DNA of 64,000 nucleotides from DAIDKA01 sp036498905 (lineage in GTDB: Bacteria; Pseudomonadota; Gammaproteobacteria; Steroidobacterales; Steroidobacteraceae), in NCBI GenBank assembly GCA_036498905.1, contig DASYER010000039.1:1-64000 (forward strand), read 5' to 3'. The notes beneath the pieces are model-generated. The model made no database searches, was not told the origin of the DNA, and was given only the letters and a program-made list of their open reading frames with translations. This document shows positions 25,802 to 33,380 of the stretch, piece after piece. Positions within the stretch are counted from its first letter, which is position 1. Every line of letters begins with the position of its first letter. Made by a program: the position numbers and the translations under genes.

Positions 25802-27022
25802 TTGGATTCGCTGATCAACGCCGCGGCGCGTGCGCTCGCAGTTGGTGATCCCTTGGGCGCCCTCAAGCGCGTTGCCTTGCGTGATGACCCGCCGGCGCTG
25901 GCAATTCGAGGCATCGCGATGGCGCAGCTGGGTGACTTCGCTCGTGCCAAGTCGCTGCTGCGGCGGGCCGCGGCAGCCTTCGGACCACAAGAGGCAGTAG
26001 CCCGTGCAAGGTGTGTGGTCGCAGAGGCGGAGATCGCACTGATCTCGCGCGACCTCACCTGGCCGACTAAGGCGCTGGCGGCGGCGCGCGCGACGCTTGC
26101 AGCCCACGGGGACTTCGTGAACGTCGCACATGCACGCTATCTTCAGGTGCGCCGCCTCCTATTGATCGGACACCTCGATGAAGCCGAGCGGACGCTTGGA
26201 GAGCTTAACTCCGCGCCCTTTCCGCCTGCCTCAAGAGCCGCCTACGAGTTGGTCGTCGCCGCAATTGCGACCCGACGTGTGCGCGTGCGCGCGGCGCGGG
26301 CCGCTCTCGCCAGGGCCGGCGATGCGGCGCATCTGGCGGGCATCCCGGCACTGTCGGCGGAGGTCCAGAGCGCAGCGCGGCTTTTGAGTACACCCGCGGC
26401 GCGGCGGATCGGCCGAGGTGCGGAGCAACTTCTGCGGCTCGAGGAAGTCGAAGCGCTCCTGGCTTCAAAAGCGTTGATCGTGGACGCGTGCAGTTATGTA
26501 GTGCGTGACGAGCGCAAGTCCGTATGCCTCGCAAGGCGTCCTGCCCTGTTCAGGATCGCGAGCGCGCTGGGTGCGGCTTGGCCACAGGATGTCTCGCGCG
26601 AGTCGCTTGTGACACAGGTATTTCGTGCGAAGCGCGCTGATGAATCGCATCGAGTCCGGTTGCGCGTCGAAATCGGGCGACTGCGCGTGGCGCTTGCGAC
26701 GCTGGCCGGCGTGACTGCGACGCAGCGCGGGTTTGTGCTGGTGCCAACTCGCGCACGCGAGGTTGTCATGCTGGCGCCGCCGGTCGACGTCAAGCACCCG
26801 ACGGTGCTCGCTTGTCTGGCGGACGGGGAGTCGTGGTCGAGTTCGGCGCTGGCGGTGGTGCTTGGCGCAAGCCAGCGGACTACGCAGCGGGCGCTGGAAT
26901 CGCTGGCGGCTGCCGGGAAGGTACAGTCATACGGTCGCGGACGCGCCCGCCGCTGGACCTCCCCGGCCCTGCTGGGATTCACGACGATCTTGTTACTCCC
27001 GGCCTCCCTGCCGATTGGCTAA
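25802..27022 (+). CDS. Transcriptional regulator: helical-repeat domain, OmpR-type wing and second winged HTH
   Basis: 406 residues. Residues ~1-190 are Ala/Arg-rich helical repeats (TPR-like, for example GIAMAQLGDFARAKSLLRRA). Residues ~225-325 resemble the OmpR/Trans_reg_C winged helix (SVCLARRPALFRIASALGA, ...VRLRVEIGRLRVALATLAG, then GFVLVP). Residues ~335-395 form a second winged HTH (LACLADGESWSSSALAVVLG, TTQRALESLAAAGKV). The start is TTG 25802; no in-frame ATG or GTG lies upstream near the open region, so the N-terminus is moderately uncertain. Divergent from DUF899-DUF2182 and a likely regulator of them (inference). Confidence 0.75.
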   Translation: MDSLINAAARALAVGDPLGALKRVALRDDPPALAIRGIAMAQLGDFARAKSLLRRAAAAFGPQEAVARARCVVAEAEIALISRDLTWPTKALAAARATLAAHGDFVNVAHARYLQVRRLLLIGHLDEAERTLGELNSAPFPPASRAAYELVVAAIATRRVRVRAARAALARAGDAAHLAGIPALSAEVQSAARLLSTPAARRIGRGAEQLLRLEEVEALLASKALIVDACSYVVRDERKSVCLARRPALFRIASALGAAWPQDVSRESLVTQVFRAKRADESHRVRLRVEIGRLRVALATLAGVTATQRGFVLVPTRAREVVMLAPPVDVKHPTVLACLADGESWSSSALAVVLGASQRTTQRALESLAAAGKVQSYGRGRARRWTSPALLGFTTILLLPASLPIG

Positions 27023-27031
27023 GATGACCCC

Positions 27032-27673
27032 GTGAGTCGCGCAACCGCCCAAATCATTCGCGAGTACGGGCCCTTCTCAGGTGCGGAGGCGGTACATGGC
27101 GTCACGTATGACGGCCACTGCGTCTGGTTTGCATCCGGCGGCCAGCTGAACGCCGTCGATCCGGAAAGCGGAGCGATGCTGCGCTCGATCGATATCGCCG
27201 CGAGTGCGGGGACGGCTTTCGACGGAACGCATCTGTTTCAGCTGGCCGAGGATCGTATTCAGAAGATCGACCCGAAGACGGGGCGCGTTCTGTCCAGCAT
27301 TCCGGCACCCGGTGGCGGCGGTGATTCCGGGCTTACATGGGCCGAAGGGGCTCTTTGGGTTGGGCACTATCGGGAGCGCAAGATTTATCAGGTTGATCCC
27401 GACAGCGGGGCGATTCTGCGCTGCATCGAATCCAACCGCTTCGTGACCGGAGTTACCTGGGTCGAGGGCGAACTGTGGCACGGTACGTGGCAGGGCGAAG
27501 ATAGCGATTTGAGACAGATCGATCCTCGAACCGGAACGGTGCTGCAAACGCTGACAATGCCGGCTGGAACCGGAGTGTCGGGTCTGGAATCTGATGGCGC
27601 AGATCAGTTCTTCTGCGGCGGCGGTACCAGTGGCAAGGTGCGGGCCGTTCGCCGGCCCAAGCGTTCTCGCTAA
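27032..27673 (+). CDS. Beta-propeller-like protein (YncE/glutamine-cyclotransferase-like repeats), unknown function
   Basis: 213 residues from GTG 27032, 9 bases after the regulator stop, so probably in the same transcript. Four to five blade-like repeats of the type LNAVDPESGAMLRSID, IQKIDPKTGRVLSSI, IYQVDPDSGAILRCIE and LRQIDPRTGTVLQTL are seen. There is no signal peptide, so it is predicted cytoplasmic, unlike most glutaminyl cyclases. The repeats indicate a propeller fold that binds a ligand; no catalytic residue can be named. Confidence 0.7.
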   Translation: MSRATAQIIREYGPFSGAEAVHGVTYDGHCVWFASGGQLNAVDPESGAMLRSIDIAASAGTAFDGTHLFQLAEDRIQKIDPKTGRVLSSIPAPGGGGDSGLTWAEGALWVGHYRERKIYQVDPDSGAILRCIESNRFVTGVTWVEGELWHGTWQGEDSDLRQIDPRTGTVLQTLTMPAGTGVSGLESDGADQFFCGGGTSGKVRAVRRPKRSR

Positions 27674-27684
27674 CGTCAATTAGC

Positions 27685-27713
27685 TTGACATGGCGTCTAC
27701 AGGTGTAGACAAT
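27685..27713 (+). promoter_or_regulatory. Sigma70-type promoter of the blaI/blaR1-like operon
   Basis: A perfect -35 box TTGACA (27685-27690) and a weaker -10 GACAAT (27708-27713) with a 17-bp spacer. The spacer and -10 are covered by the first BlaI-type operator, as expected for repression by occlusion of RNA polymerase. Confidence 0.6.
27695..27710. promoter_or_regulatory. BlaI/MecI-type operator 1
   Basis: GTCTACAGGTGTAGAC, a dyad with the TACA-N2-TGTA core bound by BlaI/MecI/CopY repressors. It overlaps the -10 region of the promoter for the downstream blaI-like gene. It is one of two nearly identical copies 25 bases apart. Confidence 0.8.
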
Positions 27714-27719
27714 CCATCT

Positions 27720-27735
27720 GTCTACAGTTGTAGAC
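27720..27735. promoter_or_regulatory. BlaI/MecI-type operator 2
   Basis: GTCTACAGTTGTAGAC, differing from operator 1 by one central base. It ends 7 bases before the blaI-like start codon, at or after the likely transcription start. Two operators 25 bp apart (centre to centre) are typical of blaI autoregulation. Confidence 0.8.
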
Positions 27736-27742
27736 GCTATGG

Positions 27743-28135
27743 ATGAGCGCACTCGTGAAGCCGTCGGTCTCCATTACCGAAGCAGAATCGGCCGTAATGA
27801 AGGTCCTGTGGCAGACCAGTCCCATTGCCACCGAGGAACTCATCGCTGCCCTGGATCAGCCCGGGAAATGGCACACCTCGACCGTCAAGACGCTGCTCAC
27901 GCGTCTATTGAAGAAGGGTGCGATCCGGGCACAGCGGGAGGGCCGCCGCTATCTGTACAGTCCGGTGATCAGGCGCGAGCAATGGGTGACGGATGAAAGC
28001 ACCGGGCTGCTTGATCGCCTGTTCGGCGGTCGCGTTGCGCCCCTGGTGGCACACTTCAGCGAAAGAAAGAAGCTCTCGAAGAAAGACATCGCCGATCTTA
28101 AGCGCTTGATTCAGGAGCTGGACGATGAGCACTAG
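27743..28135 (+). CDS. BlaI/MecI/CopY family repressor
   Basis: 130 residues. The winged helix includes ITEAESAVMKVLWQTSPIATEELIAAL, then WHTSTVKTLLTRLLKKGAI and the wing QREGRRYLYSP, followed by a C-terminal dimerising helix region. BlaI-type repressors bind TACA/TGTA dyads and are inactivated by cleavage through a BlaR1 membrane protease. Both operators lie directly upstream and a BlaR1-like gene overlaps the end by 11 bases. The target is probably this operon itself; no beta-lactamase gene is nearby. Confidence 0.95.
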   Translation: MSALVKPSVSITEAESAVMKVLWQTSPIATEELIAALDQPGKWHTSTVKTLLTRLLKKGAIRAQREGRRYLYSPVIRREQWVTDESTGLLDRLFGGRVAPLVAHFSERKKLSKKDIADLKRLIQELDDEH

Positions 28136-29324
28136 CTTCATGCACATGCTCATCGCGACGACCATTGCATCCAGCATTGCCGTGCTGTTAGTGGGTGCGC
28201 TGCGCAAGCCCCTGCGACGCATTGCAGGATCTCAATCCGCCTATTGGCTGTGGTCGCTGGTACCGGCAACGGCGCTGGCGGTGTTCCTGCCGGCTGCGTC
28301 CCGCCCGCAGCAACCTTTGCCGGGTACGATAAATGAAGTGCTCTCCAATACCGTCATGACGGTGGCCGCGAGCCGCGCTGCGGCCGACTACATGCAGCTC
28401 GGGCTTGCGGTGTGGCTGCTGGGTGCATTCGTCATCGCGGCCCTGCTCATCGCGCGCCAGGGCGCCTTCGTGCGGTCTCTGGGGCGCATGAGCACCGGTC
28501 CGGACGGTGTCCTGTACAGCGACTCCATCGTGGGTCCGATGGTGCTCGGGGCATGGCGTGCGCGCGTGATCGTACCGACGGATTTTGCGCTCCGTTACAC
28601 GCCCGAGGAGCGACTCCTGATGCTCGCGCATGAGCAGGCGCATCTGCAGCGCGGCGACACCTTCACCAATATCGCTGCGGCGGCCTGGTTGTGCCTCTTC
28701 TGGTTCAATCCGCTGATGTATTGGGCGGTGGGGCGTCTGCACTTTGATCAGGAACTCGCCTGTGATGCGCTGGTACTACTGCGCCGGGCGACGGGCAGGA
28801 AGCTTTATGCCGGGGCCCTGCTCAAGGCCCAAATGCACCCGGAATCCTCCTGGCGCACCCCCATCGGGTGTCATTGGAAATCCAGTCATCCCTTGAAGGA
28901 GAGAATCGCCGTGCTTAAATACTCATTCCCCGGACCTGTTCGTCGCATGAGCGGCGTCGCCGTGTGCGTCGCACTTTGTCTTTCAGGCATCTATGCGGTC
29001 ACCATTGCCTCCGGAGCGGCGCCCCTTCAAGACACCTCCGCGGCAAGCGCACCGAATGGCGTGGATTGGAAGGCGCAGTCAATCGATCTGGATATCCAGA
29101 GGCAGAATGTCCATGACGTGCTGATGATGATCGCACGCAAGACCGGCCGCAGACTGATCTTCAGTGATCAGGCGCAGCAGAAGCTCAAGAAAGAGCAGGC
29201 GCAGACCATGATGACGCATTTCGTGGACATACCGGTGAGCGGCTTGCTGGATGTCATGGCGAAGATCGGTGGCCTGAGCATCAAACAATCCGGCGGCGTG
29301 ATATTTGTGGATGTCGCGCGCTAG
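28125..29324 (+). CDS. BlaR1-like M56 membrane metallopeptidase with C-terminal STN-like domain
   Basis: 399 residues. Several membrane helices surround an M56 zinc-protease loop: HEQAH (H169, E170, H173) with the likely third ligand in FDQELACDALVL (E210). A further helix lies near 275-295. Instead of the penicillin-binding sensor of BlaR1, residues ~318-399 resemble an STN/secretin short domain (IDLDIQRQNVHDVLMMIA, ...FVDIPVSGLLDVM, GGLSIKQSGGVIFVD). It should cleave the adjacent BlaI-like repressor on receiving a signal, but the signal is unlikely to be a beta-lactam. Overlaps the repressor gene, so co-translated. Confidence 0.88.
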   Translation: MSTSFMHMLIATTIASSIAVLLVGALRKPLRRIAGSQSAYWLWSLVPATALAVFLPAASRPQQPLPGTINEVLSNTVMTVAASRAAADYMQLGLAVWLLGAFVIAALLIARQGAFVRSLGRMSTGPDGVLYSDSIVGPMVLGAWRARVIVPTDFALRYTPEERLLMLAHEQAHLQRGDTFTNIAAAAWLCLFWFNPLMYWAVGRLHFDQELACDALVLLRRATGRKLYAGALLKAQMHPESSWRTPIGCHWKSSHPLKERIAVLKYSFPGPVRRMSGVAVCVALCLSGIYAVTIASGAAPLQDTSAASAPNGVDWKAQSIDLDIQRQNVHDVLMMIARKTGRRLIFSDQAQQKLKKEQAQTMMTHFVDIPVSGLLDVMAKIGGLSIKQSGGVIFVDVAR

Positions 29325-29440
29325 ACCTGACCACTTAGATATTGCACTGCACCGGCGAAACCCTGCCGCGCACGGATACCAGCCGCGCCGCTTACTGTGC
29401 CAAAATGCCGGCACCAATAAGTAAGCGCTGAGGGGGAACC

Positions 29441-30007
29441 GTGGATAACAAACTTGCCAATCCGGCGCCGCTGGGCCTCATTGGATTTGCTGCGACGACT
29501 TGGCTGCTGAGCATGGTCAACGCCGGCTGGTACGGCAAGGAAGCCATGCCGCTGGTGCTGGCCATGGCCCTCGCCTTCGGCGGCGGCGCACAAGTGCTCG
29601 CCGGGCTGCTGTCGTACGTTCGCGGCAATACGTTTGCCACGGTGGCATTCCTCAGCTACGGCGCCTTCTGGCTATCGTTCGTCGCCTACGTGCAGCTGCT
29701 CGGTGGCAGCGCGCCACCGACCTTCGTGGGGTGGTATCTGTTCCTCTGGGGCGTGTTCACGTTCTATATGTGGATCGCCTCGTTCCGCCACAACACCGCA
29801 TTGCAATTGGTCTTTCTCACGCTGTGGATCACCTTTCTGCTGTTGGCGGGCGGGGACTGGTTCGGCGTGCACGCGCTACATACCCTGGGAGGCTATACCG
29901 GCCTGGCATGCGCTTGCTTCGCGGCCTACCTGTCTGCCGCAGAAGTCATCAATGCCGACTACCGCCGCGTGATCCTGCCCATCGGCGCGCGAGGGGATAT
30001 CGTGTGA
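29441..30007 (+). CDS. Acetate uptake transporter (SatP/GPR1/FUN34 family)
   Basis: 188 residues with six membrane helices. The family signature NPAPLGLIGFAATTWLLSM lies at the N-terminus, and FYMWIASFRHNTALQLVFLTL matches the conserved mid-region. Members import acetate and succinate in symport with protons. Start is GTG 29441, preceded by GAGGGGGAACC. The stop overlaps the next GTG start (GTGA at 30004-30007). Confidence 0.92.
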   Translation: MDNKLANPAPLGLIGFAATTWLLSMVNAGWYGKEAMPLVLAMALAFGGGAQVLAGLLSYVRGNTFATVAFLSYGAFWLSFVAYVQLLGGSAPPTFVGWYLFLWGVFTFYMWIASFRHNTALQLVFLTLWITFLLLAGGDWFGVHALHTLGGYTGLACACFAAYLSAAEVINADYRRVILPIGARGDIV

Positions 30008-30264
30008 AGAAGCTGAAACACGAAGCGGAGCTGTTCAAACTGGCGTTGCACAGCGGGGTCGAGTATGCGGAAGCGCGCAAGGCCGTCGAGTTCGAGGCAA
30101 CCGACTCGGCAAGCGACAAGGCGCTATACGTCTATCGCCTGCTGGTGCACGACAAGATCATTTCACCCCTGCCCGAGGACCAGGTCAGCGAGAAGACGAT
30201 TCGGCATCGGCTCGCGGCCTGGTATGCGCACAAATTGCCGGACGGGCACCCGCTTCTTCAGTGA
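30004..30264 (+). CDS. Small hypothetical protein co-translated with the acetate transporter
   Basis: 86 residues from a GTG that overlaps the transporter stop. It is soluble and charged, starting VKKLKHEAELFKLALHSGVEY, and predicted mostly helical, with no cysteines and no recognised domain. The frame stays open far upstream, but that part only shadows the transporter. Tail-to-tail overlap of 7 bases with the next gene on the opposite strand. Confidence 0.6.
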   Translation: MKKLKHEAELFKLALHSGVEYAEARKAVEFEATDSASDKALYVYRLLVHDKIISPLPEDQVSEKTIRHRLAAWYAHKLPDGHPLLQ

Positions 30265-31223
30265 CTGACTTCGAGAATGATCTTGCCGCCCGTGTGCCCG
30301 GCGCGGTTGAGCTCCCAGGCCTTGGCGGCATCCGCAAGCGGCAGGCGCTGATCGATGTTGATGCGGAACTGTCCATGATCGGCAAGTTCGGTGAGCGCGC
30401 CCAGGAACTCGCCTGAGACCGGGCCGGTGATGGCGCAGCGAATGCGGGCGGCCGCACAGGGGGCCGCCGGAGGCGCGCCGACCACGGAAACCAATACCCC
30501 ACCGGTCCTGATAGAGCGGATCGAGCGTATTCCACTCTCCGGATCCGCTGTGCTCACCACGACGTCGAGGTTCTTCAGCGAATCCTCGAAATTGGCGCGG
30601 TGGTAGTCGATGATCTGGTCCGCGCCCAGTGAGTGCAGCAGCGCATCGTGGCTGGGCGAGGCCGTCGCGATGACCAGCGCACCACGCGCTTTTGCGATCT
30701 GCACGGCCGAAGAACCCACGCCGCCGGCCCCCCCCTCAATCAGTACCCGTTGTCCGGCCTGTACGTTGCCCACCGTAACGATCGCCCGCCAGGCCGTCTC
30801 ACCAACGACGGGCATGCCCGCCGCTTCTTCAAATGACATGTGAACGGGCTTCAGGGCCACGGCACGCACCGAGGCGATAGCGTAGTCGGCATAGGCTCCC
30901 CCCGTCGCAATGGCGATGACCGACTGACCCGCGCGCCACGCTCCGGCGCCCGGACCGACGGCATCGATGACGCCGGCGAGGTCACGGCCAGGAATCGTGT
31001 GGGCGCCGGGCGCCGCGCGCTCCGCCAGCTTCCAGTCAACCGGATTCACCGAGGCGGCCCGCACGCGGATACGGACCTGGCCGGCTTGTGGCACCGGGAT
31101 CGGCACGCTTTCCATGTGCAGTTTGCCGTCAGTGACCACCAGCGCGCGCATGGAGTCCGCGGCCCAGGCGCCAGAGTGCACCAGAGGGCATAACAATAGA
31201 GCCAGCAGCGAATATTTCATCAT
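30258..31223 (-). CDS. MDR-family NADP-dependent reductase with predicted signal peptide
   Basis: 321 residues. The core is a zinc-independent medium-chain reductase: GroES-like part with VRAASVNPVDWKLAERAAPG and a Rossmann part with IEGGAGGVGSSAVQIAKARGA. Unlike normal family members it begins with a Sec-type signal peptide (MMKYSLLALLLCPLVHSGAWAA), so it may act in the periplasm, where NADPH is not expected. Either the cofactor is handled differently or the leader is not used. Single gene, divergent from an alpha/beta hydrolase. Confidence 0.85.
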   Translation of the reverse strand: MMKYSLLALLLCPLVHSGAWAADSMRALVVTDGKLHMESVPIPVPQAGQVRIRVRAASVNPVDWKLAERAAPGAHTIPGRDLAGVIDAVGPGAGAWRAGQSVIAIATGGAYADYAIASVRAVALKPVHMSFEEAAGMPVVGETAWRAIVTVGNVQAGQRVLIEGGAGGVGSSAVQIAKARGALVIATASPSHDALLHSLGADQIIDYHRANFEDSLKNLDVVVSTADPESGIRSIRSIRTGGVLVSVVGAPPAAPCAAARIRCAITGPVSGEFLGALTELADHGQFRINIDQRLPLADAAKAWELNRAGHTGGKIILEVSH

Positions 31224-31342
31224 CTCTCCGAAAGTGAGGGCGCAGTAAGCCTACCCTGTCCGGCCGTCGGCAAGTACCCTGGCGGAAACTGCAATAAAAT
31301 CGTTAATTTCGCTAGGCTCCCCCATTTGGAGGTCGGACTGAT

Positions 31343-32029
31343 ATGGCGACATTTGTGCTGGTTCACGGCGCCTGGCATGGCAGTTGGTGCTGGAAGCGAG
31401 TCCGTAGTGCATTGCAGAAGCTTGGGCATGAGGTCTTTACCCCGACCCTGACGGGTATCGGGGAGCGCTCGCATCTGCTTGCACCGCAGGTTGACCTGCA
31501 GACCCATACGCTGGATGTGCTCAATCTGATCAAATGGGAACAATTGACGGACCTGGTGCTGTGCGGCCATTCCTATGGCGGAATGGTGGTCACCGGGGTC
31601 GCGGACCGGATCCCCGATCGCATCCGCTCGCTGGTGTATCTTGATGCCTTTGTACCCGAGCACGATCAGGCGCTGGAGCAGTTCGTTCCGATTCAGGACG
31701 ACCAGCTCATTGAGGGTTGGAAGTGCCCGCCGATCACTGCCGAGACATTTGGCGTCAATCTCGCGGATCGGGCCTGGGTCGATGGCCAATGTACGCTTCA
31801 ATCAGTGGCGTGCTTCCGCCAGCCCGCGCAATTGACCGGTGATCGCACGCAGGTTTCGCGCGTCGCCTATGCCTTTGCATCCGGATGGGCCGGGGATCAG
31901 TCGCCCTTTTATCCCTTCTATCAGAAGGCCAAGTCCCGCGGTTGGGTAACGAGCGAACTTGATTGTGGGCACGATGTCATGCTGGACCAGCCCGAAGCCG
32001 TCACGGCGCTATTGCTGAGGAGCCTTTGA
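31343..32029 (+). CDS. Alpha/beta hydrolase (esterase-like)
   Basis: 228 residues. Oxyanion region FVLVHGAWHGSWCWKRV at the N-terminus, nucleophile in CGHSYGG (S77), and histidine in LDCGHDVMLDQPE near the C-terminus. This matches the small plant-type methyl-esterase/hydroxynitrile-lyase-like and bacterial EstC-like group. Cytoplasmic. Start preceded by GGAGG. The gene ends within the SGNH gene on the other strand (21-base tail-to-tail overlap). Substrate unknown. Confidence 0.92.
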   Translation: MATFVLVHGAWHGSWCWKRVRSALQKLGHEVFTPTLTGIGERSHLLAPQVDLQTHTLDVLNLIKWEQLTDLVLCGHSYGGMVVTGVADRIPDRIRSLVYLDAFVPEHDQALEQFVPIQDDQLIEGWKCPPITAETFGVNLADRAWVDGQCTLQSVACFRQPAQLTGDRTQVSRVAYAFASGWAGDQSPFYPFYQKAKSRGWVTSELDCGHDVMLDQPEAVTALLLRSL

Positions 32030-32866
32030 GGCAAAATAGGCGTCCAGGGCCTCCCCGACGTCATGCATTGCCTCGCGAGTGGGATGAAAGGGTGGAATCG
32101 ATTCGTCAGCTTCGCGACGGGCGCCGAGCACCCAGGGGTCGCGGGCGCAGGCGTCGTGCGTCCGACTCAGTGCCGCGACATCGACTACTCCCGAACCGGT
32201 CTGCCTTGCGACCTCACGGGTGATATCGCGCAAGCGGGTGGCGACGGCCCGCATGTGATCAGCCTGTTCGACCGTCAGGGCCACTCGTGCACAGGTCCCC
32301 TGCTTCGGCAAGACTGTGAAGTAGGTGACGAACACCACCTGCGCCTTCGGACTTTTCGCATGCACCCGCATGACGATCTCGCGCAACGAATCCGGCAGCG
32401 ATTTGAAACGCTCGGCCACCGCGTCGTCGGGCTGGACCCGGCAGCGGCCCGGCGCCCCCTGCGGCGCCGGCCCACCGGCACAGCTCAGGCCGATCAGATT
32501 CGCCATGTAGTAGACATCGTTGCCGCCGATGGTCACCGTCACCCATTGCGTCTGCTCGGTCACGGCATCCACTTGGGCCGGCAGACCGAACTGACCGGCG
32601 GACAGGACATCGTGGGTCGTGGCCCCGGAGCAGCTCACATCCACCAAGGTGAGCTTGCGCTTGGCGGCGAGCACATGAGCATAGTTCTCTTCCGAGCGCG
32701 CGCAGCGCACGGGGCTTGCGGTCACCGTTGGCGGAATACCGGGCCCCGCGGCATAGGAGCTGCCCATTGCCACGTACTGAGCGCCACCAGCGGCCACGGC
32801 GAGGCCTTGGGCTGTCCCGAAAACCAGCGTGGCCGCTGCAATCCTCATCCTGCTACGAGCTGTCAC
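32009..32866 (-). CDS. Secreted SGNH/GDSL hydrolase
   Basis: 285 residues from GTG 32866, decided by AAGGAG six bases upstream; an ATG at 32848 is the alternative, and the long frame to 33286 lies under the SRPBCC gene. A signal peptide (to ~residue 26) precedes block I (YVAMGSSYAAGPGIPP, serine 36 replacing GDSL), block III (VTIGGNDVYYM) and the C-terminal histidine (PPFHPTREAMHDVG). Paired cysteines suggest an exported lipase or esterase. It follows the SRPBCC gene closely and is probably co-transcribed. Confidence 0.88.
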   Translation of the reverse strand: MTARSRMRIAAATLVFGTAQGLAVAAGGAQYVAMGSSYAAGPGIPPTVTASPVRCARSEENYAHVLAAKRKLTLVDVSCSGATTHDVLSAGQFGLPAQVDAVTEQTQWVTVTIGGNDVYYMANLIGLSCAGGPAPQGAPGRCRVQPDDAVAERFKSLPDSLREIVMRVHAKSPKAQVVFVTYFTVLPKQGTCARVALTVEQADHMRAVATRLRDITREVARQTGSGVVDVAALSRTHDACARDPWVLGARREADESIPPFHPTREAMHDVGEALDAYFASKAPQQ

Positions 32867-32877
32867 ACCTATCTCCT

Positions 32878-33369
32878 TTACGCCAGGGCCAGGAGCTGGT
32901 CGAGCGCCTTGCCCCAGCCTTGCTGGAACCCCATCTTCTCGTGTGTCTGGCGCGACTGCTCGTCTCCATGCAGGACCAGCGCCGTATACAAGGTGCCGTT
33001 GCCGCGCGGTTGCAGGGTGATGACGGCCGTCATGACAAACGGTACCGCTGCGCCCGTGACGGGCCGGGGTCGGAAACCCGGCCCCAGCGCGCCGGTCCAT
33101 ACCAGCTTCCGGTTGGGCACGATTTCCAGGTAACAGCCGACGTTTTCGATCTCCGGGCCCTCCGGGCCGCGCATTACGGTGCGGAATTTTCCACCCGGGC
33201 GCAGGTCGATTTCGCAGTCGAGCGTCTTCCAGGGTGCTGGTGTAAACCACTTCTTGAGTTGCTCGGGAACCGTCCAGCCGCGCCACAAAAATTCGGCCGG
33301 CGCATCGACCAGGCGTTCGAGCACCAGATCAAGTCTCGCATCCGGTTGGTGAACGATGGCTTCGGTCAT
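32878..33369 (-). CDS. SRPBCC (AHSA1-type) protein
   Basis: 163 residues with the START-like fold of activator-of-Hsp90 homologues: LVLERLVDAPAEFLWRGWTVPEQLKKWF at the N-terminus, ...DLRPGGKFRTVMRGPEG, and the final helix KMGFQQGWGKALDQLLALA. Members bind hydrophobic ligands and are cytoplasmic; individual roles are mostly unknown. It lies 11 bases downstream of the RND-operon outer-membrane gene, so it may be transcribed as the tail of that operon. Confidence 0.92.
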   Translation of the reverse strand: MTEAIVHQPDARLDLVLERLVDAPAEFLWRGWTVPEQLKKWFTPAPWKTLDCEIDLRPGGKFRTVMRGPEGPEIENVGCYLEIVPNRKLVWTGALGPGFRPRPVTGAAVPFVMTAVITLQPRGNGTLYTALVLHGDEQSRQTHEKMGFQQGWGKALDQLLALA

Positions 33370-33380
33370 CTCAGATGCTC

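Noticed and set aside
29500..30003. In-frame upstream extension of the small gene at 30004
   Set aside because: This part overlaps the acetate transporter in another frame and has no sensible domain; the GTGA overlap marks the real start.
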